The notes under the pieces were generated by a model. The model was not told where the DNA came from. It searched no databases and worked only from the letters and a program-made list of their open reading frames with translations. From contig CAWFYV010000002.1 in assembly GCA_963820185.1 (NCBI GenBank), positions 558,001-622,000 on the forward strand: 64,000 nt of DNA, given 5' to 3'. Positions 45,533-53,313 of this stretch are shown here, piece after piece. How positions within the stretch are numbered: position 1 is the first letter of the stretch; every line of letters begins with the position of its first letter. This DNA comes from Aquilonibacter sp963820185. Its GTDB lineage: Bacteria; Vulcanimicrobiota; Vulcanimicrobiia; Vulcanimicrobiales; Vulcanimicrobiaceae. The position numbers were made by a program, and so were the translations under genes.

Positions 45533-45711
45533 GTCGCGATGGTCCCGACTGCGGACGTCTCATTCTGCGCCTTCCTAAAATGGCGCCGTCTCACGTTTTA
45601 GACCCATTTTACCCTATCTGGGTGTTTCGAGCGGCATTTCACCCTAACTAGATTTAGAATTAGCCGCTGGGATTGCTCTGTGTTCAAACGCGCATTTCGC
45701 CCGAACAGTGC
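45533..45711. other. Non-coding gap between mcrC and the retron operon
   Basis: About 180 bases with no supportable gene. It contains GGCGCCGTCTCACGTTTTAG at 45582-45601, which recurs with three mismatches at 50313-50332 on the other side of the retron operon. AT-rich DNA with GGGTGTTTCGAG and CACCCTAACT follows. No promoter or terminator is clear. Confidence 0.4.
45582..45601 (+). repeat. Left member of a 20-base direct repeat flanking the retron operon
   Basis: GGCGCCGTCTCACGTTTTAG matches GGCGTTGTCTCACGTTTTGG at 50313-50332 at 17 of 20 positions, in the same orientation, 4.7 kb apart. The two enclose exactly the minus-strand retron operon, so they may mark an insertion or attachment site. 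Confidence 0.5.
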
Positions 45712-46451
45712 TCAGTGCTTAATAACGCAGACTCGCGCGCCAGCAAGTGTGTGAATCCCCGACTGAAATTCTTGAACGTCGCGAATGGCCCCAAGATCAT
45801 AGACGCAAAAAAGAACGTTTTCGTAGGCGGACAAATAAGCGACTGTATCGGCGCTCATCTCTTCGACACACGAAGAAACCCGTGCTGCGGCCTTGACGAG
45901 TTTGACCTCAAGGGCCATCTTGGGCGCGGCGAAAACGAAGTCCGGTATAAATTCTCTCCCAGAGAACTCAATTTACCCGACTCTCTGTCGTAGTCGATGC
46001 CTTTCTGGTAGCCCCTGCCAACCATCAGGGCCTCGATCGCGTTCTGCACGTCTATCTCACGTTCAGGTTGCGCAAAAATCACCTTTCGCAGATTCGCGAC
46101 GAGAAGATCTTCGATTCCCGAAATCATCTTCGATGGCCCAACGTCGAACTTCGAGAGCGCCGCGCTAAGTATCAACGTCGCAGCGTAAATCGTCTCAAAA
46201 AAGGTCTTGTGCTGGGGCCAACCGGTATCTGCCCATTTTGGAAGATCATCAACCTTGTAGATTGCGATAGAATCGTCGCCCGAGAGTTCGACATACTTTG
46301 AGGCAAATGAGTTGTAAGCGCCGCCGAAGCTTTTATAATTAACCCATTTCGCGTGATCCGGAGTCGACCCGGCTGTTGCGGCATCCATGGCGCGCCGCAA
46401 TGCGTCCACGCGAACTGACAGGTCCTTCAGCTCTGAGGCATTTTCACTCAT
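45712..46451 (-). CDS. PD-(D/E)XK nuclease-like protein downstream of the retron, frameshifted
   Basis: The N-terminal part (MSENASELKDLSVRVDALRR to GYQKGIDYDRESGKL) is helical. The end holds a nuclease-type core, FIPDFVFAAPKMALEVKLVK, i.e. D, nine residues, ExK, followed by a strand-helix region. The two parts are in different frames; one missing base in a G run near 45948 would join them, giving about 246 residues. It is the last gene of the minus-strand operon led by the retron reverse transcriptase, 87 bases after the previous gene. Restriction or effector activity is inferred from the motif and location. Confidence 0.65.
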
Positions 46452-46538
46452 TAGCTGACACTTCGCGAGTATGCGTCTTTCGTCCGCCGGCCGTTTGCAA
46501 GCGAGGGCTTAAGGCGAGTGATAGTACACGCTCGACGT

Positions 46539-47962
46539 TTAGCCCCCACGGTCTGGCACAAACAGCCTTGTCGACGAAGACATCGGGAAGAGGTCTGGCA
46601 ACCACGACTCAAGCATTCCGCCGTCGCGGATATAGTGATGGGCGGAGTTTGGAAAGGCGTCTCGGTCGATTGGGTAGAGCGCATACGGATTGTGGTAAGC
46701 ACTTAGACCGTCTGTCCAATACTCAGAATAGTCCGGATCACTGACGTCGACGCTAACTCGTATCGGCTTCCAGGCGTCCGGGTCGGGATCTTGATACGCA
46801 ACGTCGTGGACGATAACGACATCCTTGGAGCCAAAGCCGGCCAGGGCGCCCATCCGCGTGAATTTTGATAGCGTTGCCATTGGGTTATGGAGCACAGCGG
46901 AGATGTTTTCAGCGCCCGGCAAAGCGAAAAACCCAGAGGGGATTTCTTTATCTTCATAGCGGTGAAAACCAATGCGCTCAGGCATGATTACGAGCGTTCC
47001 GTCTTTAGCGGTCGGAACGTGACGCCATCCGTACAAGTAGCTGGCAAGCGCTGGAAATGTAACAGTCATAGCAAAGGGCTGGTGGAAGTCCTGGATCGCT
47101 ATAAGTAGGGGTTTACCTGAAACATGAGGGAGCTCCCAATATTCCTTTTGCAATTTAGAATAGAGCGCACTACCGTATCGTATCGCCCCGTAGCCTTCGT
47201 TGAACGCCATTTTCTCGTCGCGCGTCCTTGGCAGAGGCGGTGGTTCGATTCCATCGGGAGCCCGCACAGCAACGGCTTCGACAAACAACTCGCCCCTAGG
47301 CCAGAGGCAATGGTAATCGGGCGCCTTTTCCGATTCGTCAAATGCATAGCCTATCTCATGTAGCATCGCAAAGACGTAGAGTTCGAAGATGCGAGCATCG
47401 AAGGCCGTGGTCTGAAATTGCTCAACGAAATTCCCATCCAGATCCCTGAAGTACGGAGACATCGCATCGATAATTCCCGCTGCCGCAGAATGCCTTTCGT
47501 CTTCGATAAGAGAGCGGAAATAAGGATGCTGGCGCTCAAGCGAGACGACGGGTGCCAACAGGGCGGGTGGAGGCTCAAGCGCCTCATCTCCCTGCCAGAA
47601 AGACTCATCGCTTTCATGAGATTGCTTCTCAAGAGTCGTGGCGAGCGCATCACGCGCAGTGCCAAGATCGTCATAGAAGTCGGTCCCGTCTATCCAGCGG
47701 AATCGCCCAGCTCGGTCTCTACCGAGAGCGGCGCCGCCGAACGTTCTAATCTGGCTCCCAAACGACAGGAACGCCCAGGATGCGCTCGCCTTGCACTCCG
47801 TACCATTCGATTTCTGTCGTCGGGGTAGTACGGCGAGTATAGCCCGCGAGCGCATCGAATCTCGCTCTCGAAATCTCCTTCATGCGCAGCCTTTATCACG
47901 ACGTCGAGAGAACTAGCGATCTCGATCGAGTCAGGACGATCGAGTATCCGCCACAGTTTCAT
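46539..47962 (-). CDS. Uncharacterised protein in the retron operon, possible nuclease, frameshifted
   Basis: ATG 47962 lies 13 bases after the retron stop. The first 40 residues (MKLWRILDRPDSIEIASSLD) are in one frame. The remaining 420 are in another from about 47820, consistent with one missing base. The middle has FDARIFELYVFAMLHEIGYA, then APDYHCLWPRGELFVEAVAV. This E...PD...ExV pattern hints at a PD-(D/E)XK-like core, but the usual Lys is Val, so activity is uncertain. I recognise no named family. Tight spacing suggests it functions with the reverse transcriptase. Confidence 0.6.
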
Positions 47963-47975
47963 CCAGAGTGTACAA

Positions 47976-49793
47976 TCATTGCTCCATCAGAGAGCGGTGG
48001 TGTTGAATACTCGCCACGAGCCGATCCAAGAGCGGTCGAAAGCCAGAGAAATCGATGGCATCCGCATTCGCGCGCACGATGGCGTGTGCGAAGACTTTCT
48101 TGCTGTAGTGACGGGCGTCATCGAACGACTCCTCGTCAGGATTAAAACTCTTTCCGTCAATAATTTTCGCTGTGGTATGGTTATCAAAGAAATCCTCGAT
48201 CATTGATCCCTTCCTTGTCTCCTTGAGAGGAGTCGGAACCGCATAGAGATTTCTTGTCACTTGAACAAATGAGGCATCGTCGGGAACCGCCTTTCCACTG
48301 ATACTTCTTATCGCGCCCCGAACCGGCTTTGCGCCACTATCATTGTCAAAAATGACAACCACCGGATGCCTCAATCCTCGCCCAGAAAAACTCGAGATCT
48401 CTTTGTGGTATGCGGCAATGAAATTCACGAGCTGCGCGCTGCCACCGCCCTTCAGTTCAAGAAGTCGAGCTGTACTTGACTGGGGATACTTGTAGAGGCG
48501 CACCAATAGGCTTATCTTGTCGCCTTCGACTCGCGCAAGGTCCGGATACTCAAAAGCGAGACTTCGTATTGCGTGCGTGAGGTAAACATTGTCAGTATCG
48601 CCCTCACAGATTATTACGGGAAGCTTAGCCAAATAGAATAGCTTGTAGAATAGGAACCTGCGATACGACGATTCTCCCGCTGTGGGCTTTGTTGTCGACC
48701 TCTCCTTCGAAGGTTTTGAGCCTGACTTGTCTTTTGACGTAGCAGACTTTTTCTTCTGATCCTTAGGTAGATTCGAAACTTGGATACTGTCGACGAAGCC
48801 GAGCATCCCATGAAGCTCGTCAAGCGTGCCGGGACGCTTTTCCAGCTCCATCACACCGTTTTTATTGACTGCGCCAAGCACATCAAAGGTCCCGGTTGTG
48901 ACCAATCTATGAACCATCGCACGAACAGTTCGCCGATACTCCGCAGTAGTATTAACTTTCCGATTTACGACAAGCCCCGTAACCTGCTGACGCGAGGAAC
49001 CGTACATCATGCTCGTCTTCTTGTCGTTGATGGCGAAGCCAGACCTCGTTATGATTTCGCGAAGCTGATCCGACGGCCGCCAACGATGAACTGCTCCCTG
49101 TTCCGCTACGGACTCCATCACTGCTATTTCAGCCGAGAAGACCTTCTTGTTCGACGAAAACGTTATATCGTCGGCATAGCGTGAATATATACAACCGTTC
49201 TTCGCGGCAAGCGCGACGAGGCGCATGTCAAGATGATGTGCAATGAGATTTGCAAAAACCGGTGAACACGGGCTGCCCTGCGGGAGGCCTTCGTCTGTGC
49301 ATGCGATCTGAGCAATCAAGGTTGCGACCTCGGCGGCCAGTTCGAAATCTCGGTTCTTTATTAGGTATCCGCGGACACGACCAAAGTTGATCGACGGAAA
49401 GAAATCCTTGAGATCGAGATTGAACACCCATCTATTACGACGATGCATGCGTGCGTTCGTAATTATCGAACGCTTACGAACAAAGCCGTGCGCAGCTCGA
49501 TCGGAGCGCACGGCGGCGGAGTTCAGATCTTCAATCCAATCCTGCATATGATCAGCGAGATTGCGCTGCATCAATTTGAGAGCTGGACTGGGCGCGCTAA
49601 TCTTCCGTGAACCGCCCGTTCGTTTTGGAATCCTAAACGTCGTGTACTTTGCTGCCGGCGGCAGCCCACGCACGATGTAACCGAGAGAGCTGGGCTTAAA
49701 GCCTAGAATGCGAGCCACGTCATGAAGTGTCTTTGCCTCCTTCAGGACGCTCAGAGGCAATCGCGGTCGACGTTTATGTAATGGGCGGCTCAT
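47976..49793 (-). CDS. Retron reverse transcriptase fused to a TOPRIM effector domain (Ec67-like)
   Basis: Retrons are anti-phage systems in which a reverse transcriptase makes a branched RNA-DNA and an effector senses attack. The 605-residue protein has retron-specific NAxxH (NARMH, 113-117) and VTG (271-273), the RT motifs FNLDLKDFFPSI (124-135), LPQGSPCSPVFAN (170-182) and catalytic YADD (206-209). After a Lys/Ser-rich linker (345-375) comes a TOPRIM domain with EGDTD (397-401) and FDNDSG (482-487). This is the architecture of Escherichia coli retron Ec67 (Eco2). The frame is intact. It heads a three-gene minus-strand operon. The msr-msd RNA should lie upstream, between 49794 and about 50300, but I cannot pinpoint it. 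Confidence 0.93.
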   Translation of the reverse strand: MSRPLHKRRPRLPLSVLKEAKTLHDVARILGFKPSSLGYIVRGLPPAAKYTTFRIPKRTGGSRKISAPSPALKLMQRNLADHMQDWIEDLNSAAVRSDRAAHGFVRKRSIITNARMHRRNRWVFNLDLKDFFPSINFGRVRGYLIKNRDFELAAEVATLIAQIACTDEGLPQGSPCSPVFANLIAHHLDMRLVALAAKNGCIYSRYADDITFSSNKKVFSAEIAVMESVAEQGAVHRWRPSDQLREIITRSGFAINDKKTSMMYGSSRQQVTGLVVNRKVNTTAEYRRTVRAMVHRLVTTGTFDVLGAVNKNGVMELEKRPGTLDELHGMLGFVDSIQVSNLPKDQKKKSATSKDKSGSKPSKERSTTKPTAGESSYRRFLFYKLFYLAKLPVIICEGDTDNVYLTHAIRSLAFEYPDLARVEGDKISLLVRLYKYPQSSTARLLELKGGGSAQLVNFIAAYHKEISSFSGRGLRHPVVVIFDNDSGAKPVRGAIRSISGKAVPDDASFVQVTRNLYAVPTPLKETRKGSMIEDFFDNHTTAKIIDGKSFNPDEESFDDARHYSKKVFAHAIVRANADAIDFSGFRPLLDRLVASIQHHRSLMEQ

Positions 49794-49847
49794 CGGTACT
49801 CTTACGCGATTAGACCTTCATGGATTTTATTTGGACTTGGGATGCTA

Positions 49848-50159
49848 TCAGGGATTGGGGAATCCTTGTAGTTGGAATTTGGAGTCATTCAGCGCATAGG
49901 CTGGGACCTTTGTTCCACATGCCACGAACCGCGGCACAAAATCTACCGATGAGCCATCCAAGCCAATGTAACATGAGGGAATTGCTGGGGTAAAGTAGTT
50001 AGCACGCCAGATCTCCGCTGTGGTGCCATGGTCTTCGTGGATGAGCAATCCAAATATGGGCCATTTGGGCCATGCGCGCATTCGTCTCTGCTCGGGGTAC
50101 CGGTCTGCGGCACGATGAGACGCGCCAAACCTTCGCTGCGGCGCTGAACTCGCACCCAC
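49848..50159 (-). pseudogene. Possible N-acetylmuramoyl-L-alanine amidase (endolysin) fragment
   Basis: The minus-strand frame contains FGLLIHEDHGTTAEIWRANY, then SCYIGLDGSSVDFVP. This recalls the His of the amidase_2 fold and its S-x-Y-x-G-x-D-G core. It lacks a proper start and the downstream zinc ligands, and nearby frames are disturbed. If real it is a phage lysis gene remnant beside the retron, in line with retrons being carried by prophages. It may instead overlap the retron RNA and be non-coding. Confidence 0.3.
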
Positions 50160-50194
50160 CGAATGGGCCCATCGTGACCGCGAAAAAGAGAAGC

Positions 50195-50223
50195 AAAAGC
50201 GCCCCTGTATATGGGGCGCTTTT
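50195..50223. terminator. Strong 11-bp hairpin, probably a bidirectional terminator
   Basis: AAAAGCGCCCC (50195-50205) pairs perfectly with GGGGCGCTTTT (50213-50223) around a 7-base loop TGTATAT. T-rich sequence follows on both strands (TTTTCG on plus, TTTTGCTTCTCTTTTT on minus). A terminator explains it well. Because it lies upstream of the retron RT, it could alternatively be part of the retron RNA. Confidence 0.65.
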
Positions 50224-50312
50224 CGTTGATGCCGTTACGGCATTTCCACTTTTGCTGCCATTTCATCCCAACTCGCATTCTTGCGCAAGTTAGAGTGAGT
50301 CAGCGCTAGAAC

Positions 50313-50332
50313 GGCGTTGTCTCACGTTTTGG
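50313..50332 (+). repeat. Right member of the direct repeat flanking the retron operon
   Basis: GGCGTTGTCTCACGTTTTGG is a 17/20 match to 45582-45601 in the same orientation. It lies about 520 bases upstream of the retron RT start and before the resumption of chromosomal-type genes. Confidence 0.5.
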
Positions 50333-50401
50333 CCGAATTGGGCCAGCCTTGGTCAATATCCCCTTGTTGCCATGGCTTGGCCATTGCAGCGTGGGACATG
50401 C

Positions 50402-50581
50402 CTAGACAATATCGTCAGCGTCGGCGTGGTGTTCGTCCATCTGGTCTTCATTTTCAACTGATTCGGTGTCGCCGTAGACGACTTGGTCGCTGATCTTCTG
50501 GCCGATCGTGTGCGTCTCGGTCTGACGGCCCATTGACTCCGCCTCTTTGGGCGTAAGCGGTTTTTCGCGTTCGGTACTCAT
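50402..50581 (-). CDS. Small acidic protein, hypothetical
   Basis: The 59-residue frame from ATG 50581 begins MSTEREKPLTPKEAESMGRQ and ends with an Asp/Glu/His-rich tail (MDEHHADADDIV). It is strongly acidic and has no membrane segment. The longer frame open to 50689 would overlap the oxidoreductase gene, whose stop is only 4 bases upstream of this ATG, so the two are probably co-transcribed. I do not recognise the family. Confidence 0.5.
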   Translation of the reverse strand: MSTEREKPLTPKEAESMGRQTETHTIGQKISDQVVYGDTESVENEDQMDEHHADADDIV

Positions 50582-50585
50582 GTCG

Positions 50586-51267
50586 CTATGATACCCCAGC
50601 CGTGCTCTTTGCACGCCATTCCGGTTTGCGTTCTTTGCTCGCCTCGCCGAGCGCGCGGCGCACGCCGTCCGCATCGAAGTCTTGGGCATATACCGGCGTG
50701 CCGGGTTGCTGCCGCCATGAATCGGCGATTGTGCCGTCGTCGACCGGATCGAAGCCGAGTTGATCGACGAGATCCATCACGATGTTCTTTGCGCGTAGAT
50801 CATCGCCGGCAACGGGCAACGCGATACGTCCCGGCGTGCCTTTCGGTTTGCCGTTGGTGAGCAGATGCGCGGCGTAGATATTATTGAACGCTTTGATCAC
50901 GGGATGGCCGAGCTGTTGTTCGACCCAGCCGCTCTCCGTGAGGCCGTCTTCAATTCCGGCAATGCGTCCGTCGCGCTGCTGCGGATAGTAATTCCCGGTA
51001 TCGACCACGACGACGTTCGGCCCGAGATTGGCCAAGAGTCCCTTCGGCAAGGTTCGGGATGTTCTTCTCGGGGATCGTCACGATGACGAGATCTTTGTTC
51101 TTTGCCGCGTCCGCAACGGTGACGGCCTGCGCGCCGGTTTCGTGCGCGAGTGACCACAGCGATTCGGGCCCGCGAGAGTTCGCCACCGCCACGTTGTGGC
51201 CTAAAGCCGTTAGGCGCCGCGTCAGGTTTCCGCCGATGTTTCCGGCGCCGATAATTCCGATGTTCAT
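50586..51267 (-). CDS. F420-dependent NADP reductase-like oxidoreductase, frameshifted
   Basis: The N-terminus MNIGIIGAGNIGGNLTRRL is a Rossmann dinucleotide-binding motif with the GxGxxG pattern. VIVTIPEKNIPNL follows. The rest (GLLANLGPNVVVVDTGNYYP to KPEWRAKS) is in a frame shifted by one extra base near 51045. The corrected protein is about 226 residues and matches the COG2085 NADPH:F420 reductase-like family, which uses NADP(H) and sometimes F420. The substrate is unknown. Confidence 0.8.
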
Positions 51268-51286
51268 ACGCCCTGTAACCCCTCGT

Positions 51287-51319
51287 CCCTCGACTACGCT
51301 TCGCTACGCTCGGATGACA
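51287..51319 (+). repeat. Dispersed intergenic repeat, copy 3
   Basis: CCCTCGACTACGCTTCGCTA followed by CGCTCGGATGACA, one G shorter than the consensus. It lies between two divergent genes (starts at 51267 minus and 51399 plus). Confidence 0.85.
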
Positions 51320-51398
51320 TTGCTCTCACCGAGTACTAACCCGAATAACCATCCTCCGTCAGGCCCGCTCGGTACCCTGACAGCGGAGGAATTCACAA

Positions 51399-52866
51399 TG
51401 TCAACGCTCACCCTATCGCTGCCGAAGCCCCTGGCGCTGCCCCGCTGGGTGTACGCCGTACTGGCCGCACTCTTGGTCGTGGTCCTGATTGCAGGCACGA
51501 TCGTGGTGCGCTCCAAGTCGGCCGTCCAAGTCGTCACCGCACCGGTCGTGCAGCAAACGCTCACCCAGTCGGTTACCGCTTCGGGTACGGTCAATCCGCA
51601 GAACAGCATCTCGGTCGGCACGCAAGTGTCGGGAACGATCTCGCAACTTAACGTCGACTACAATTCGAAAGTAACCAAGGGCGAGGTGCTCGCGCGCATC
51701 GACCCGAGTACGATTCAAGCGCAGGTCGATCAAGCCGACGCAAATCTTGGCGCAAGCGCAAGCAAGCGCTGCTGAAGCGAGCGCAAACACGACCGCGCAA
51801 GCGGCCGGTGCAACGGCTGCGCAAACCGCGATTCCTAAAGCGCAAGCCGCGCTGACGGTTGCGCAACAACAGCTCACGCGCGATTCGACGCTCTTGAAGC
51901 AAGGCTACGTCGCGCAAGCGACGGTGCAGACCGATCAATCGACCGTTGCGCAAGATGAAGCGGCGCTCGCGCAGGCGCAAGCCGCCTACACGCAATCGCA
52001 GGCGCAAACGCAAGCGCAGGGCGAGGGTGCGGCAGCAGCTGCAGCGTCGGCACAAGCTGCCGCGGCAACCGTGCGCCAAGACACGCGTCAACCTCAATAA
52101 CACGGTCATTACGTCGCCGGTCACCGGAACGGTCGTCGCACGCGACGTCTCGATCGGGCAAACCGTCGCCGCGTCGTTGCAAACGCCAACCCTCTTCCTG
52201 ATCGCACAAGATCTGTCGAAGATGGAAGTCGACATCAACGTCGGCGAACCCGACATCGGTGGCGTCAAAGCCGGCGACAGCGTGAACTTCACGGTGCTGG
52301 CCTATCCCAACCAGATCTTCAACGGAACGGTCACGCAGGTCCGCATCAATCCCACAACCGTCAACAACGTGGTCACCTACGACGTCGTGGTCGACGTGAA
52401 CAACAGCAGCGGCAAATTGCTGCCGGGTATGACGGCGAACGCCACGATCAACGTTGCAAGCGCGCCGAATGCGCTCGTGGTTCCGCTCGCTGCGATCCAC
52501 GCTGCACCGCAAACCGGCGCAACGAATGGCGCGAACGCCGCGAACGCCGCGAGTCCGTGGGGCGGTGGTGCCGCTTCGGCAGCTGCGGTCACACAAGGCG
52601 AGAACGCCACGGTGACGGTGCAGCAAGGTAGCAAACTGCAGCGCGTGCCGGTACAAGTTGGTCTCGTCACCGCGACGCAAGCCGCAGTTACGCCGACCGG
52701 TAGTGCAACGCTGCAAGCCGGTGACAAAGTGGTCACCGCGTTCAGCGGCGGCACGCACAAAGGCGGCGGCGCTGGTCGAACGGGTCAGGCCGGAGCGGGC
52801 GCGAGCAATAGCAATCCGCTCGCCGGCGGAGGCGCCTCGCGCGGTGCAACACGCGGCCTCCCGTAG
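51399..52866 (+). CDS. HlyD/MacA-type periplasmic adaptor protein, two frame breaks
   Basis: Such adaptors link an inner-membrane transporter to an outer-membrane channel. ATG 51399 has GGAGG 8 bases upstream. The N-terminus has one membrane segment (YAVLAALLVVVLIAGTIVV), then a lipoyl half-motif (GTQVSGTISQLNVDYNSKVT) and a long Ala/Gln coiled coil. The second lipoyl half (NLNNTVITSPVTGTVVARDV) and beta-barrel domain follow. Frames change at about 51752 (one extra G) and 52071 (one extra C). Corrected length is about 488 residues. The end is Gly/Ala/Asn-rich. No MacB permease is adjacent. Confidence 0.8.
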
Positions 52867-52870
52867 CGAT

Positions 52871-52904
52871 CCCTCGACTCCGCTTCGCTACGCTCGGGAT
52901 GACA
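52871..52904 (+). repeat. Dispersed intergenic repeat, copy 4
   Basis: CCCTCGACTCCGCTTCGCTA followed by CGCTCGGGATGACA, 4 bases after the adaptor gene stop. It differs from copy 3 by one substitution and one inserted G. Confidence 0.85.
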
Positions 52905-52917
52905 AGGAAGCAGGAGG

Positions 52918-52950
52918 GCATGGGCCAGCACACTTAAAGCTGGCCCATGC
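52918..52950 (+). promoter_or_regulatory. Perfect 12-bp hairpin overlapping the next start codon
   Basis: GCATGGGCCAGC (52918-52929) pairs fully with GCTGGCCCATGC (52939-52950) across a 9-base loop. It could terminate the adaptor transcript, although the following GTTATTTG is a poor T-run. The likely ATG of the next gene (52947-52949) is inside the 3' arm and an AGGAGG lies just before the 5' arm (52912-52917), so it could also control translation. Confidence 0.6.
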
Positions 52951-53310
52951 GTTATTTGTCATTATTGGCGGCGCTTATTCATCGCTGCCGTTCCCATCGC
53001 AGCACGTGCTGATTTTTGGCTCAACTACCGTGGCGCGCACGGGTGGAATCGTACCGATGGCTACGAGTACATCAAGGCGCACGGCCAATGCACGCGGTAT
53101 TATCCGCGCAAATTCCATACCGGGTGCACCGGTGCGGGAAGTTTCGAAATTACCGGATCGGCCGCGAAGGGCTGGTGCACGCTTAGTGTGTGGAAATCCG
53201 GCACGACCGGTGGCGTCACGTGGCACGCCAATTTAAGTAAGAATCCCGGAAACATCTGCAGCATAAATTGGGACAACGGCAACACGCTTACGCTCATCAT
53301 CCAGCCGTAA
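52947..53310 (+). CDS. Small secreted protein, unknown function, frameshifted
   Basis: ATG 52947 begins MRYLSLLAA. After one extra base at about 52974 the frame continues LFIAAVPIAARADFWLNYRG, which together form a clean signal peptide cleaved near ARA. The mature part (about 98 residues) has Cys residues and a beta-rich end (WCTLSVWKSGTTGGVTWHAN) stopping at TAA 53308-53310. No domain is recognised. The start codon lies in a stable hairpin. Confidence 0.5.
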
Positions 53311-53313
53311 GCG

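Larger units (their letters stand above)
49794..50401. other. Region upstream of the retron RT, expected site of the msr-msd RNA
   Basis: About 600 bases without a confident gene. On the minus strand it would contain the retron promoter and non-coding RNA. Visible elements are an 11-bp perfect hairpin (50195-50223), a smaller hairpin CCAAAT/ATTTGG (50050-50068), a possible amidase fragment (49848-50159) and the right flanking repeat (50313-50332). I could not identify the paired a1/a2 ends or the branching G that would prove the retron RNA. Confidence 0.4.

Noticed and set aside
49794..50101. CGGTAC/GTACCG as the a1/a2 ends of the retron RNA
   Set aside because: It is only 6 bp, spaced about 300 bases, with no extension on either side. 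It is expected by chance.
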